A DNA stretch of 64,000 nucleotides from Prevotella sp. Its GTDB lineage: Bacteria > Bacteroidota > Bacteroidia > Bacteroidales > Bacteroidaceae. A program made the translations under genes and the position numbers. The number at the start of each line of letters is the position of its first letter. Within the stretch, counting starts at the first letter, position 1. Of this stretch, positions 33,223 through 42,404 are shown in pieces. Under the pieces are notes generated by a model that saw only the letters and a program-made list of their open reading frames with translations, did not search any database and was not told the DNA's origin. Location: NCBI GenBank assembly GCA_015060485.1, contig SUYI01000008.1:42924-106923 (forward strand), read 5' to 3'.

Positions 33223-34503
33223 CTAATTATACGCGCGTACATTTTCCTTATTCAGTTCCACCCAGAACGTAGAGCCCTTGCCATATTCCGAATCGACACC
33301 GACACGTGCTCCTAGGCTTGCTGCCAGACTGCGGCAGATGCTGAGTCCGAGGCCGGAGCCGGACACGAACTCGTCGACCTTGACGAAGCGATCGAAGAGC
33401 TCATCGTTCAGCTTGTCGGCAGGAATACCCTTGCCGGTGTCGCGCACCCAGATGCGCAGCGCGTCGTCTGTGGGTGTGCAGCCTACGGTGATCTGTCCCT
33501 GAGTAGTAAACTTGAAGGCATTGGCCAGATACTGGTTCAGGATTTCACGCAGGCGGTCGATGTCGGTAAACAACTGCGGGAGCGGCGTGGCGGCGTCGAC
33601 TACCAGGGGAACACCCTGTTCACGCGACTTGTCGGCATACTTGTTGAAGAGTTCGTCGATGATTTCCTTCAGGTCGAAGGTTCTGTTGAATACGTTGGAA
33701 GCTCCGCCGGCCTCGAGTTTCGACATGTTTACCACATCGTCGAAGAGCGTCAGCAGCTGGGTATTGTTTTTCTGGATGAGCTGGACGAGGTTCCGGCGTT
33801 CGTCCTCGTCCTCGGCCATCGAGAGCACTTCGCTGAAGCCCACGATGGCATTCAGCGGGGTACGGATTTCGTGACTGATATTAGCCAGGAAGGCAGACTT
33901 CAGGCGGTCGCTCTCCTCGGCATGATAGAGGGCGTCCTTGAGTGCCGTCTCGATGTCCTTCTGCTGGTCGATGCGCATGGTGGTTCCCACGAGGGTGGTA
34001 GGGTGCCCGTTGAGGTCGCGATTTTCGACAGTGAAATAGGTATCGCTCCAATAGGGCTTCACGCTGTGCGAAGACTGAATCTGATACTGGATATGGAACT
34101 GCTCGACGGCGCCTGCCAGCAGGTCATCGATGCCCTTGCGGAAGGGTTCCTGGTATTCGGGAAGCATACGTCTGACGACCTCGTCGAGATGGGTGCCGGC
34201 AGGGATGAAAAGCAGATTGCTGTTATCACGATAGTCGCTGTCGAAGGTGAGGGTGCGCGTGGCTACGTCGATGCGCCACACACACAGGCGCATGGACTTG
34301 AGCACCAGCTCGTACTCGACGGAGAGCGTTTTCACCTGGGCCAGCTGGTTTAGTTCGCCCTTGAGCTGCCGCGACTGGCGATACTGGCGAAACAGCCAAA
34401 CTATCAACACCACCAGCACGGGAATGCCGATGAGCCACGCTAGAATGTCGAGTTGTAGGAACGACTCCATCGCAAAAAGTACCATCTTTGAGGTTACGGT
34501 CAT
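33223..34503 (-). CDS. PAS-type membrane sensor histidine kinase (orphan)
   Basis: This 426-residue protein has one transmembrane helix near residues 18-38, a PAS-like region (about 60-180: CVWRIDVATRTLTFDSDY), the H-box NISHEIRTPLNAIVGFSEVL (His near 213), and a HATPase domain (YLANAFKFT, DTGKGIP, GSGLGLSICRSLAASLGA). All kinase motifs are present. No response regulator gene lies nearby; the only neighbour in the operon is the DUF5686 gene. A -7 box 23 bases upstream supports ATG at 34503 as the start, though ATGs at residues 7 and 12 are also possible. Confidence 0.9.
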   Translation of the reverse strand: MTVTSKMVLFAMESFLQLDILAWLIGIPVLVVLIVWLFRQYRQSRQLKGELNQLAQVKTLSVEYELVLKSMRLCVWRIDVATRTLTFDSDYRDNSNLLFIPAGTHLDEVVRRMLPEYQEPFRKGIDDLLAGAVEQFHIQYQIQSSHSVKPYWSDTYFTVENRDLNGHPTTLVGTTMRIDQQKDIETALKDALYHAEESDRLKSAFLANISHEIRTPLNAIVGFSEVLSMAEDEDERRNLVQLIQKNNTQLLTLFDDVVNMSKLEAGGASNVFNRTFDLKEIIDELFNKYADKSREQGVPLVVDAATPLPQLFTDIDRLREILNQYLANAFKFTTQGQITVGCTPTDDALRIWVRDTGKGIPADKLNDELFDRFVKVDEFVSGSGLGLSICRSLAASLGARVGVDSEYGKGSTFWVELNKENVRAYN

Positions 34504-34526
34504 GCTGTAATCTTCAAATTATTGGG

Positions 34527-34534
34527 CAAAATTA
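34527..34534 (-). promoter_or_regulatory. Promoter -7 box for the PAS kinase/DUF5686 operon
   Basis: TAATTTTG on the minus strand, 23 bases before the ATG at 34503. A -33 TTTG is not obvious. Confidence 0.5.
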
Positions 34535-34597
34535 CATAAAATTTCTGAATAATACATGTTTTTTTAAGATTTATTCGTAACATTGCTTCTTTTTTCG

Positions 34598-34605
34598 TAC
34601 TTTTG
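34598..34605 (+). promoter_or_regulatory. Promoter -7 box for the RNA methyltransferase gene
   Basis: TACTTTTG, with TTCG 20 bases upstream (34574-34577) as a weak -33 element and the ATG 23 bases downstream. It is divergent from the kinase promoter. Confidence 0.6.
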
Positions 34606-34628
34606 CACCATATTTTTATAAAGACATC

Positions 34629-36152
34629 ATGACACAGACATTTGAAATGATCGCCAAGACCTTTATGGGACTGGAACCTGTCTTGGCGAACGAACTGACG
34701 CAGTTGGGCGCAGAAAATGTGACGATAGGACGCAGAATGGTGTCCTTCACGGGCGATAAGGAGTTGATGTATCGCGCTAATTTCCAACTGCATACCGCTA
34801 TACGCATTCTGAAACCCATCAAACACTTCAAGGCCCTGTCGGCAGACGACGTCTACGAGGGTGTGAAGGATGTCGACTGGACACAATATCTGACACTGGA
34901 CAAGACCTTTGCCGTCGACTCAGTGGTGTTCTCGGAAGAATTCCGCCACTCGAAATTCGTGGCGTATAAGGTGAAGGACGCCATTGTCGACCAGTTCCGC
35001 GAGAAGACGGGCAACCGCCCGAACATCAGCGTCAGCAACCCCGACATGCGGCTGCATATCCACATTGCCGACGTTGCTCCCGGACAAAGCGAGTGTACGC
35101 TCTGTCTGGACTCGAGCGGTGAGTCGCTGCATCGTCGCGGCTACCGTCAGGAGAGTGTAGAGGCCCCCCTGAACGAAGTGCTAGCAGCAGGTATGATTCT
35201 GATGACGGGCTGGACGGGCGAGACGGATTTCATCGACCCCATGTGTGGAAGCGGCACATTGCTCATCGAGGCCGCACTCATTGCCCGCAATATGGCTCCG
35301 GGCCTGTTCCGCAAGGAATTTGCCTTCGAGAAGTGGCCTGACTTCGACGCCGACCTCTTCGACGAGATTTACAACGACGACTCGAAGGAGCGCGAGTTCA
35401 AGCACCACATCTATGGTTACGACGTAGACATCAAGGCTGTCAACACCGCCCGCTTGAATGTGAAGGCTGCCGGTCTGACCAGCGACATCACCGTCAGCGA
35501 ACAGGACTTCAAGGTGTTCAGCCAGCCCAAGGAGAAGAGCATCATGGTGACCAATCCGCCCTACGGCGAACGCATCTCGACGCCCGACCTGCTGGGAACG
35601 TACAAGATGATTGGCGAACGGCTGAAGCACGAGTTTACGGGCAACGACGCCTGGATTCTGTCGTACCGCGAAGAGTGTTTCGACCAGATTGGTCTTAAGC
35701 CCAGCATCAAGATACCGCTGTACAACGGTTCGCTGGAGTGTGAATTCCGTAAATACCAGATGTTCGACGGCAAGATGCGCGACTATCGTGCCGACGGCGG
35801 CATCGTGAAGACAGACGACGAGAAGCGCCAGATGGCCGAAAAGCACCGTTTCAAGAAGGAACGTGAGTTTAAGAAGCGCCTGAACGAACAGGAGGAGAAC
35901 GAAGGAGCCGACATCCGCTCGTTTAAGTTCCACTCGCTGGAGCGCAAGGAGCCCCGCAAGCCCCGTGAGCCCAGAGACGACAGAGATTTCAGGGATTCCA
36001 GGAATACTCGAAATACCAGGGATTCCAGAAATACTAGGAATACTAGAGATACCAGAAATTCCAGGGACTTTAAAGACTTCCGGAATTCGAAGAATTTCAA
36101 GAAGTCCTTCAAGAAAAACAACGACAGACGATTCGACGATGAAGAAGATTAA
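34629..36152 (+). CDS. THUMP-domain class I RNA methyltransferase (RlmL-type) with a repetitive basic tail
   Basis: This is a 507-residue protein with an N-terminal ferredoxin-like/THUMP region (about 1-160) and a Rossmann methyltransferase (about 165-390). The SAM loop is FIDPMCGSGTLLIEAALIARN near 205-225, and the catalytic NPPYGER is near 308. The arrangement is that of enzymes making N2-methylguanosine in 23S rRNA. After residue 425 comes a charged tail; nine tandem nonamers (35985-36065) encode nine Asp/Asn-Ser/Thr/Phe-Arg triplets, then a Lys-rich end. The tail suggests a flexible RNA-binding extension. The last 14 bases overlap the start of the DPP IV gene. Confidence 0.9.
   Translation: MTQTFEMIAKTFMGLEPVLANELTQLGAENVTIGRRMVSFTGDKELMYRANFQLHTAIRILKPIKHFKALSADDVYEGVKDVDWTQYLTLDKTFAVDSVVFSEEFRHSKFVAYKVKDAIVDQFREKTGNRPNISVSNPDMRLHIHIADVAPGQSECTLCLDSSGESLHRRGYRQESVEAPLNEVLAAGMILMTGWTGETDFIDPMCGSGTLLIEAALIARNMAPGLFRKEFAFEKWPDFDADLFDEIYNDDSKEREFKHHIYGYDVDIKAVNTARLNVKAAGLTSDITVSEQDFKVFSQPKEKSIMVTNPPYGERISTPDLLGTYKMIGERLKHEFTGNDAWILSYREECFDQIGLKPSIKIPLYNGSLECEFRKYQMFDGKMRDYRADGGIVKTDDEKRQMAEKHRFKKEREFKKRLNEQEENEGADIRSFKFHSLERKEPRKPREPRDDRDFRDSRNTRNTRDSRNTRNTRDTRNSRDFKDFRNSKNFKKSFKKNNDRRFDDEED
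35985..36065 (+). repeat. Nine nonanucleotide repeats encoding (D/N)-(S/T)-R triplets
   Basis: Units such as GATTCCAGG, AATACTAGG and AATACCAGG recur at exact 9-bp spacing. Their reading frame gives Asp/Asn, Ser/Thr (Phe once), Arg. Unlike the heptad arrays, this repeat keeps the frame when its copy number changes. Confidence 0.9.
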
Positions 36153-38337
36153 TGTCAAGTTGGCGACGCTAGTCAGTCTCATTTGCCTAGCCACCCAAGC
36201 ATGTTTAGCAGGCTCCATGACAATGACAGGACAACACAAACTCTTCACACTGGAGGACTTGAACTTCGGTGGCACGAACTACCACAACCTGCAGCCCGAG
36301 AACATGTTCCTCACGTGGTGGGGCGACCAGTTGGTGCAGACGGATGTGGAGGAGTGTCACCTCATTGACGTCAAGACAGGCAAGAAGACCAAGCTTTTCA
36401 CCCTCGACGACATCAACCGCTGGGCTGACAGCAACGAAGAGGAGAACCGCTACGTGCGCCACTTGTCGAATGCCACATTCCCCTACCCTGACCAGCCGCT
36501 GGTGGCGATAGGCAATAAGAAGTCGTTTCTCTTGCTGAACTTCATGACCCACCAGATAGTGTGGCAGGACAGCATCTCAGGACAGGAGGCCAACGACTGG
36601 AACCCCATATCCAAGGCTACGGCCTACGTAGAAGGCCATCAGCTGTTTGTCGCCGACAGCAAGGGACAGAAGCACCAGCTGTCTACGGACGGCAGTAGAA
36701 GTGTGGTGTACGGTTCTTCCGTACACAGAAACGAGTTCGGCATCCGTAAGGGCACCTTCTGGAGTCCCGACGGACAGCGGCTGGCGTTCTACCGTATGGA
36801 CCAATCGATGGTGACAGACTATCCGCAGGTCGACATCTTCCCCCGCTCAGCCAGCTATGAGCCCGACAAGTACCCGATGGCGGGAATGACGTCACACAAG
36901 GTGACGGTGGGTGTCTACGACCTGAATACCAACAATATCGTCTATCTGAAAGCCGGCGACCCCACAGACCGCTATTTCACCAATATCGCGTGGAGTCCTG
37001 ATGGGGGCACCGTCTATATGTTCGAACTGAACCGCAGGCAGAACGACTGCCGTCTGGTATCATATAACGCAGTGACTGGCGAGAAAATCGCTGAGCTGTA
37101 TCGCGAGACGTCAGAAAAGTATGTGGAACCCTTGCACCCCATTCAGTTCCTGCCCTGGGACGACACCAAGTTCGTGATGCAGAGCCAGAAGGACGGCTAC
37201 AACCACCTGTATCTTTTCGACCAGAGTGGCAAGGAGCTGAAACAAATCACCCAAGGCGAATGGGTCGTCATGGAAGTGCTGGGATTCAACACGAAGCAGA
37301 AGACCATCATCATCAAGGCAAACGCCAGTCATCCGCTATGCCACAACCTCTATGCCGTCAACGTGACGACGGGAAAGATGACGGCCCTCGACAATGGGCA
37401 AGGAGTACACAACGGCAAGCTGTCGGCATCCGGCACGCTGGTGTGCGACACTTACACGGCACCCGACGTCCCACGCAACATCGACGTCATTCGTGTGTCC
37501 AGCGGTTTTGCCGCTGGAAAATCGGTCCGACTTCTCACCGCCGCCGATCCTTGGAAGGATTACCAACAGCCCATCTTCGAGAACGGCACGCTGAAGGCTG
37601 CCGACGGAACGACCGATCTGTATTACCGCATGGTGAAGCCCCACGACTTCGACGCTACGAAGAAATACCCCACGGTGGTGTATGTCTATGGCGGACCGCA
37701 TGCCAACAACGTGCAGGCCTCGTGGCACTGGTACAGCCGCACGTGGGAGACCTATATGGCACAGAAAGGTTACGTCGTCTTCATTCTCGACAATCGCGGC
37801 AGCCAGCATCGTGGACGCGACTTCGAGCAGGCCACCTTCCACCAGCTGGGACAGATTGAGATGCAGGACCAGATGAAGGGTGTGGAATTCCTGAAGAAAC
37901 AGCCTTATGTGGATGCCGGCAGAATGGGTGTCCACGGCTGGTCGTTTGGCGGATTCATGACCATCTCGCTGATGACCAACTACCCCGATGTGTTCAAGGT
38001 CGGCGTGGCCGGAGGTCCCGTCATCGACTGGAAATGGTATGAGGTGATGTATGGCGAGCGCTATATGGGAACACCCCAAAGCAACCCCGAAGGTTATCAG
38101 AAGACCAGCCTCATCGACAAGGCCAAGAATCTGAAAGGAAAGCTGCAGATCATTACGGGATATAACGACAATACCGTTGTGCCGCAACACTGTCTGTCGT
38201 TCCTCGATGCCTGTATCAAGGCTGGCACACAGCCCGATTTCTTTGCCTACCCCGGCGAGGAGCACAACATGCGAGGCCACGCCAGCGTGCATCTGCACGA
38301 ACGCATCACACAGTATTTTGAAGACTACTTGAAGTAA
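36139..38337 (+). CDS. Dipeptidyl peptidase IV-type S9 serine peptidase
   Basis: ATG at 36139 gives a normal signal peptide (KKINVKLATLVSLICLATQACLA); the longer upstream frame is the shifted reading of the repeat tail and is rejected. The 732-residue enzyme has an N-terminal beta-propeller (about 40-480; NEFGIRKGTFWSPDGQRLAFYRMD) and a C-terminal alpha/beta hydrolase. The triad is visible as Ser602 in GWSFGG, Asp677 in GYNDNT and His709 in EEHNMRG, with spacing like that of known DPP IV enzymes. It removes Xaa-Pro/Ala dipeptides from peptides in the periplasm. Confidence 0.93.
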   Translation: MKKINVKLATLVSLICLATQACLAGSMTMTGQHKLFTLEDLNFGGTNYHNLQPENMFLTWWGDQLVQTDVEECHLIDVKTGKKTKLFTLDDINRWADSNEEENRYVRHLSNATFPYPDQPLVAIGNKKSFLLLNFMTHQIVWQDSISGQEANDWNPISKATAYVEGHQLFVADSKGQKHQLSTDGSRSVVYGSSVHRNEFGIRKGTFWSPDGQRLAFYRMDQSMVTDYPQVDIFPRSASYEPDKYPMAGMTSHKVTVGVYDLNTNNIVYLKAGDPTDRYFTNIAWSPDGGTVYMFELNRRQNDCRLVSYNAVTGEKIAELYRETSEKYVEPLHPIQFLPWDDTKFVMQSQKDGYNHLYLFDQSGKELKQITQGEWVVMEVLGFNTKQKTIIIKANASHPLCHNLYAVNVTTGKMTALDNGQGVHNGKLSASGTLVCDTYTAPDVPRNIDVIRVSSGFAAGKSVRLLTAADPWKDYQQPIFENGTLKAADGTTDLYYRMVKPHDFDATKKYPTVVYVYGGPHANNVQASWHWYSRTWETYMAQKGYVVFILDNRGSQHRGRDFEQATFHQLGQIEMQDQMKGVEFLKKQPYVDAGRMGVHGWSFGGFMTISLMTNYPDVFKVGVAGGPVIDWKWYEVMYGERYMGTPQSNPEGYQKTSLIDKAKNLKGKLQIITGYNDNTVVPQHCLSFLDACIKAGTQPDFFAYPGEEHNMRGHASVHLHERITQYFEDYLK

Positions 38338-38341
38338 TCAT

Positions 38342-38362
38342 AAAGTTCAAAGTTCAAAGAAT
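38342..38362 (+). repeat. Heptad repeat AAAGTTC before serB
   Basis: Two exact copies of AAAGTTC and a diverged third lie in the 23-bp gap between the DPP IV gene and serB, reaching the serB ATG. Confidence 0.65.
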
Positions 38363-39590
38363 GAAAGAAGAACAAATACTCGTCCGCATCACAGGACAAG
38401 ACCGCCCGGGACTGACAGCCAGCATCATGGGTATCCTGGCTAAGTACGACGCCCAGGTGTTGGATATTGGTCAGGCCGACATTCACAGCACCCTGTCGCT
38501 GGGCATCCTCATCCGCATGGATGAGATGAAGTCGGGACTGGCCATGAAGGAACTGCTGTTTAAAGCCACCGAACTGGGTGTCAACATCGGTTTCTCGCCC
38601 ATCAGCGACGAGGAGTACGAAGACTGGGTGGGCCACCAGGGCAAGAACCGCTACATCCTAATGGTGCTGGGCCGACAGCTGGAAGCCCGCCAGATTGAGG
38701 CGGCCACACGCATTCTGGCTGATCAGGGACTGAACATCGACTCCATTCTTCGTCTGACAGGTCGTAAGAGCATCAAGAATCCGACGAAGCACGTGCGTGC
38801 CTGCATCCAGTTCTCGCTGCGTGGCGAACCCGTCAACCGTCAGGAGATGCAGTCGAAACTGATGAAGCTGTCGCAGGAGATGGAAATCGACTTCTCGTTC
38901 CAGCGCGACGACATGTTCCGACGCATGCGCCGTCTGATTTGCTTCGATATGGACTCGACACTCATCCAGACAGAGTGCATCGACGAGCTGGCAGAACGCA
39001 ACGGCGTGGGTGCCGAGGTGCGTGCCATCACCGAGAGTGCCATGCGTGGCGAGATAGACTTCCGTGAGAGCTTTACACGGCGCGTGGCCCTGCTGAAAGG
39101 ACTCGACGTCAGCGTCATGCAGGACATTGCGGAACATCTGCCCATCACCGAGGGCGTCGACCGTCTGATGAGCATCCTCAAGACCTGCGGGTATAAGATT
39201 GCCATCCTCTCGGGTGGTTTCACCTACTTCGGCGAGTATCTACAGCGCCGCTACGGCATCGACTATGTCTATGCCAACGAACTGGAGATTGGCGAGGACG
39301 GAAAACTGACGGGCCGTTATGTGGGCGAGATTGTCGACGGACATCGTAAGGCAGAACTGCTGAAGCTCATTGCTCAGGTCGAGAAGGTCAATCTGGCTCA
39401 GACCATTGCCGTAGGCGATGGTGCCAACGACCTGCCCATGATCAGTGAGGCGGGTCTCGGCATTGCATTCCACGCCAAACCCCGTGTGGTGGCTAATGCC
39501 GAGCAGTCCATCAACACCATCGGACTCGACGGCGTGCTTTACTTCCTTGGGTTCAAGGACTCGTACCTAGGCGAACAGGGAAAACTGTAA
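38361..39590 (+). CDS. serB: Phosphoserine phosphatase with tandem ACT domains
   Basis: This 409-residue protein has an N-terminal pair of ACT-like regulatory domains (about 1-165; ILVRITGQDRPGLTASIMGIL) and a HAD phosphatase at the C-terminus. The HAD motif FDMDSTLI holds the nucleophile Asp196 and Asp198. ILSGGFTYFGEYL follows, then VAVGDGANDLPMISEAGLGIAFHAKP. It performs the last step of serine synthesis, from phosphoserine to serine. The ACT domains, normal for the Bacteroidota form, suggest feedback by an amino acid. Confidence 0.96.
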   Translation: MKEEQILVRITGQDRPGLTASIMGILAKYDAQVLDIGQADIHSTLSLGILIRMDEMKSGLAMKELLFKATELGVNIGFSPISDEEYEDWVGHQGKNRYILMVLGRQLEARQIEAATRILADQGLNIDSILRLTGRKSIKNPTKHVRACIQFSLRGEPVNRQEMQSKLMKLSQEMEIDFSFQRDDMFRRMRRLICFDMDSTLIQTECIDELAERNGVGAEVRAITESAMRGEIDFRESFTRRVALLKGLDVSVMQDIAEHLPITEGVDRLMSILKTCGYKIAILSGGFTYFGEYLQRRYGIDYVYANELEIGEDGKLTGRYVGEIVDGHRKAELLKLIAQVEKVNLAQTIAVGDGANDLPMISEAGLGIAFHAKPRVVANAEQSINTIGLDGVLYFLGFKDSYLGEQGKL

Positions 39591-39594
39591 AAAG

Positions 39595-39610
39595 AAAAAA
39601 GTAAAAAAGT
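39595..39610 (+). repeat. A-rich octamer repeat between serB and purD
   Basis: Two copies of AAAAAAGT directly follow the serB stop. They belong to the same class of short-period gap repeats as the heptad arrays, with an 8-bp period. Confidence 0.5.
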
Positions 39611-39618
39611 AAGAAGAT

Positions 39619-40926
39619 ATGAAGATACTATTGTTAGGCAGTGGCGGACGCGAGCATGCGCTGGCCTGGAAAATCGCTCAGAGCGAGAAATGTGAGAAAC
39701 TGTTTATCGCCCCAGGCAATGCCGGGACATCCAATTGTGGAGAGAACATCAGCATGAAGGCCGACGACTTCGAAGCCATCAAGACCTTCTGCGCCGAAAA
39801 GCAGATTAACATGGTGGTAGTAGGTCCCGAAGACCCGCTGGTAAAAGGCATCTACGACAACCTGAAAGCCGATGCCCGCACGAAGGACATCCCCGTCATC
39901 GGACCCTCGAAGGCTGGTGCCGTACTCGAAGGCTCGAAGGACTTCGCCAAGGACTTTATGGTACGCCACAACATCCCCACAGCACGCTATCAGACCTTCG
40001 ATGGCGAACACCTGCAGGAAGGGCTGGCGTTCCTGGAAACGCTCCAGGCTCCCTATGTTCTCAAGGCCGACGGTCTCTGTGCCGGCAAGGGCGTACTCAT
40101 CCTCCCCACCCTCGACGAGGCCAAGAAGGAACTGAAAGAGATGCTGGGCGGCATGTTCGGCAACGCCTCGAGCCGCGTGGTCATCGAGGAATTCATGAGC
40201 GGCATCGAGTGCAGCGTCTTTGTGCTTACCGACGGACAGCACTACAAGATTCTGCCCGAGGCCAAGGACTACAAGCGCATTGGCGAACACGACACCGGCC
40301 TGAACACCGGCGGCATGGGCTCTGTCACCCCCGTTCCCTTTGCCACGAAGGAGTGGATGCAGAAAGTTGACGACCGCATCATCCGTCCTACCGTCGAGGG
40401 ACTGGCTGCCGACGGCATCGACTACAAAGGATTCATCTTCTTCGGACTCATCAACCGTACCAACACCCCGACGGGCCAGCCCGAGCCATACGTCATTGAA
40501 TACAACTGCCGCATGGGCGACCCCGAGACCGAGAGTGTCATGCTGCGACTGAAGAGCGACATCGTCGACCTCTTCGAGGGCGTTGCCGAGGGTAATCTCG
40601 ACCAGCGCGCCATCGCCTTCGACCCGCGTGCCGCCGTCTGCGTCATGCTCGTCTCCGGAGGCTATCCGCAGAACTACAAGAAGGGCTACCCCATCACGGG
40701 CATCCCTCTCACCTCTCACCTCTCACCTCTCACCTCTGAAACTATCGTCTTCCACAGCGGCACGGCACTGAAGGATGGCGAAGTAGTCACCAACGGCGGA
40801 CGCGTCATTGCTGTCAGCAGCTATGGAAAGGACAAGGCCGAAGCCCTGCAAAAATCGTTCACCGAGGCACAGAAAATTCAGTTTACCGACAAATATTTCC
40901 GTCGTGACATAGGCGCCGATTTGTAA
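39619..40926 (+). CDS. purD: Phosphoribosylamine-glycine ligase
   Basis: This 435-residue ATP-grasp enzyme is the second step of purine synthesis. It has the N-terminal [36 protein letters not shown], the ATP-grasp core ([15 protein letters not shown] and [18 protein letters not shown]), and [17 protein letters not shown]. Near residue 363 an insertion of about ten residues ([10 protein letters not shown]) replaces the usual short loop before [12 protein letters not shown]. It is encoded by a 7-bp repeat. Since the enzyme is essential in minimal conditions, the loop is presumably tolerated. The gene sits between serB and a membrane-protein gene on the same strand. Confidence 0.96.
   Translation: MKILLLGSGGREHALAWKIAQSEKCEKLFIAPGNAGTSNCGENISMKADDFEAIKTFCAEKQINMVVVGPEDPLVKGIYDNLKADARTKDIPVIGPSKAGAVLEGSKDFAKDFMVRHNIPTARYQTFDGEHLQEGLAFLETLQAPYVLKADGLCAGKGVLILPTLDEAKKELKEMLGGMFGNASSRVVIEEFMSGIECSVFVLTDGQHYKILPEAKDYKRIGEHDTGLNTGGMGSVTPVPFATKEWMQKVDDRIIRPTVEGLAADGIDYKGFIFFGLINRTNTPTGQPEPYVIEYNCRMGDPETESVMLRLKSDIVDLFEGVAEGNLDQRAIAFDPRAAVCVMLVSGGYPQNYKKGYPITGIPLTSHLSPLTSETIVFHSGTALKDGEVVTNGGRVIAVSSYGKDKAEALQKSFTEAQKIQFTDKYFRRDIGADL
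40707..40737 (+). repeat. Heptad array (TCTCACC) inside purD
   Basis: Four copies of TCTCACC plus TCT, in frame, encode [10 protein letters not shown]. Loss or gain of one unit would frameshift an important biosynthetic gene. Confidence 0.9.
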
Positions 40927-40933
40927 TAAAAAA

Positions 40934-41857
40934 GTGAAGCGTTTTTTACAGAATAGAATTGCTGAAAGCAAGCTGACGTTGCCCCTGACAATGACCTATG
41001 CGGCCGTCGTCTGGCTGCTCAGCGGACTCTTCACCGGACAATGGTGGATTCAGTTCGCCTGCTTCGTCCTTGCGGCATTCCTGATGATGGAGATGAACGC
41101 TATCCATGCCCTCATCCGCATCTATTCCCGCATGGTCAGCTGCGTGTTCGTCGTGCTGTTGTGCGTGGCGTGCTTTTTGTTCCCATCGCTACAAGGAGCC
41201 ATTACCCAGGTCTGCTTCATCGCCGCCCTGACGCTGCTGTTCAACAGCTATCAGGACAAGACTTCGGCAGGTTGGACCTACTATGGCTTCCTCGCGATAG
41301 GCATCATCACGCTGACCTTTGTCCACATGCTGTTCTTTGTGCCCATCCTGTGGCTCGTCATGACCTTCCAACTGCAGTCCTTCTCCTGGCGCACGTGGGC
41401 AGCATCACTGGTCGGCATCGTCACGCCCTACTGGTTCTGGAGCTGTTGGCTGGCGTGGAACGCCGACTTTACGCCGCTCGCCGAACATCTTGCGCCATTG
41501 GGCGATTTCTGCCTGCCCCTCGACTTCTCACAATACACGAGCCACCACTTCGTCACACTGGCTTTCGTCGTTCTCATGGCCATCGTCGGAACCATCCATT
41601 ACATCCGCAAGCACCACGACGACAAAATCCGCGTCCGACTGCTCTACGGAGCGTTTATGTGGATGAGTCTGACATCTACTCTCTTTATACTCCTGCAACC
41701 GCAGCATTACGATGCACTGATCCGCATACTCATCATCAACACCGCACCGTTGCTGGGACATTTTCTGGCACTCACACGTACCCGCCAGACGAATGTCGCA
41801 TTCTTCGTCATCACCGCTGCCGCCATACTGATTACCGGCTATAACCTATGGATGTGA
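40934..41857 (+). CDS. Multi-pass membrane protein of unknown function
   Basis: GTG at 40934 starts a 307-residue protein with eight or nine hydrophobic helices over its whole length, separated by short loops (FNSYQDKTSAGWTYYGFLA, RKHHDDKIRVRLLYG). I do not recognise catalytic residues. It resembles Bacteroidota-specific integral membrane families, possibly DUF6427, but I cannot confirm that. It begins 7 bases after purD and overlaps the following SNARE-associated (DedA/YqaA-type) gene by 10 bases, so the three are probably co-transcribed. Confidence 0.75.
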   Translation: MKRFLQNRIAESKLTLPLTMTYAAVVWLLSGLFTGQWWIQFACFVLAAFLMMEMNAIHALIRIYSRMVSCVFVVLLCVACFLFPSLQGAITQVCFIAALTLLFNSYQDKTSAGWTYYGFLAIGIITLTFVHMLFFVPILWLVMTFQLQSFSWRTWAASLVGIVTPYWFWSCWLAWNADFTPLAEHLAPLGDFCLPLDFSQYTSHHFVTLAFVVLMAIVGTIHYIRKHHDDKIRVRLLYGAFMWMSLTSTLFILLQPQHYDALIRILIINTAPLLGHFLALTRTRQTNVAFFVITAAAILITGYNLWM

Positions 41858-42300
41858 TCATCTCCCTGCTCATCAGCTACGGCTATTGGGGCATGCTCAT
41901 CACGGCATTCGTTGCAGGCTCCTTCTTCCCGTTCTCCAGCGAGGCAGTGATGACCGGACTGCTCGCTGCCGGACTCGACCCCTGGCTGCTCATCATCTAT
42001 GGGACCATCGGAAATGTGGCCGGAGGAATGTTCAATTATTTCATCGGGCGAATGGGACGTCTGGAATGGATTGAGCGCTACCTGCACGTCAAGCAGAAAG
42101 ACCTCGACCGCGCCACACGCTTCATGGCCGGACGAGGCGCTTGGATGGGGTTCTTTGCCTTTGTTCCCGTCCTTGGCTCCGCCATCACCATCGTACTCGG
42201 ACTCATGCGTGCCAACATTCCCATCTCGCTCACCAGCATCGCCATCGGCAAATTCCTGCGCTACGTCCTCCTCGTCTACGGAGCATCACTGTTCCTTTAA
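41848..42300 (+). CDS. YqaA/DedA-type small membrane protein
   Basis: This 150-residue membrane protein has about four helices. The features LISYGYWGMLITAFVAGSFFPFSSEAVMTGLLAAG and GNVAGGMFNYFIGRMGR are those of the YqaA branch of the DedA/SNARE-associated family. Also present is a FMAGRGAWMGFFAFVPVLGSAITIVLGLMRAN segment with the conserved re-entrant-loop Gly and Pro. DedA relatives are linked to membrane lipid flipping and envelope homeostasis. The start overlaps the previous gene. No regulatory element is seen in front of it. Confidence 0.87.
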   Translation: MDVIISLLISYGYWGMLITAFVAGSFFPFSSEAVMTGLLAAGLDPWLLIIYGTIGNVAGGMFNYFIGRMGRLEWIERYLHVKQKDLDRATRFMAGRGAWMGFFAFVPVLGSAITIVLGLMRANIPISLTSIAIGKFLRYVLLVYGASLFL

Positions 42301-42306
42301 GATATG

Positions 42307-42351
42307 TCTCGCTGTTGCAGCCTCGACGAAGTCAACGCTACAACAGCGAGA
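42307..42351. other. Perfect 11-bp hairpin downstream of the YqaA gene
   Basis: TCTCGCTGTTG (42307-42317) pairs exactly with CAACAGCGAGA (42341-42351). Inner pairings AGC/GCT and GAC/GTC lengthen the stem. It is followed by A-rich rather than T-rich sequence, so it is not a classical terminator for the forward genes; it may be a processing or stability hairpin. Confidence 0.7.
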
Positions 42352-42404
42352 GAAAAAAATAAAAAATTCTTGCGAAGTATTCGTAGACCGCAATGAAAAT
42401 ATCG

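Noticed and set aside
35965..36138. N-terminal extension of the DPP IV-type peptidase (Ile/Pro/Gly-rich)
   Set aside because: It is the out-of-frame reading of the methyltransferase repeat tail; a normal signal peptide begins at 36139.
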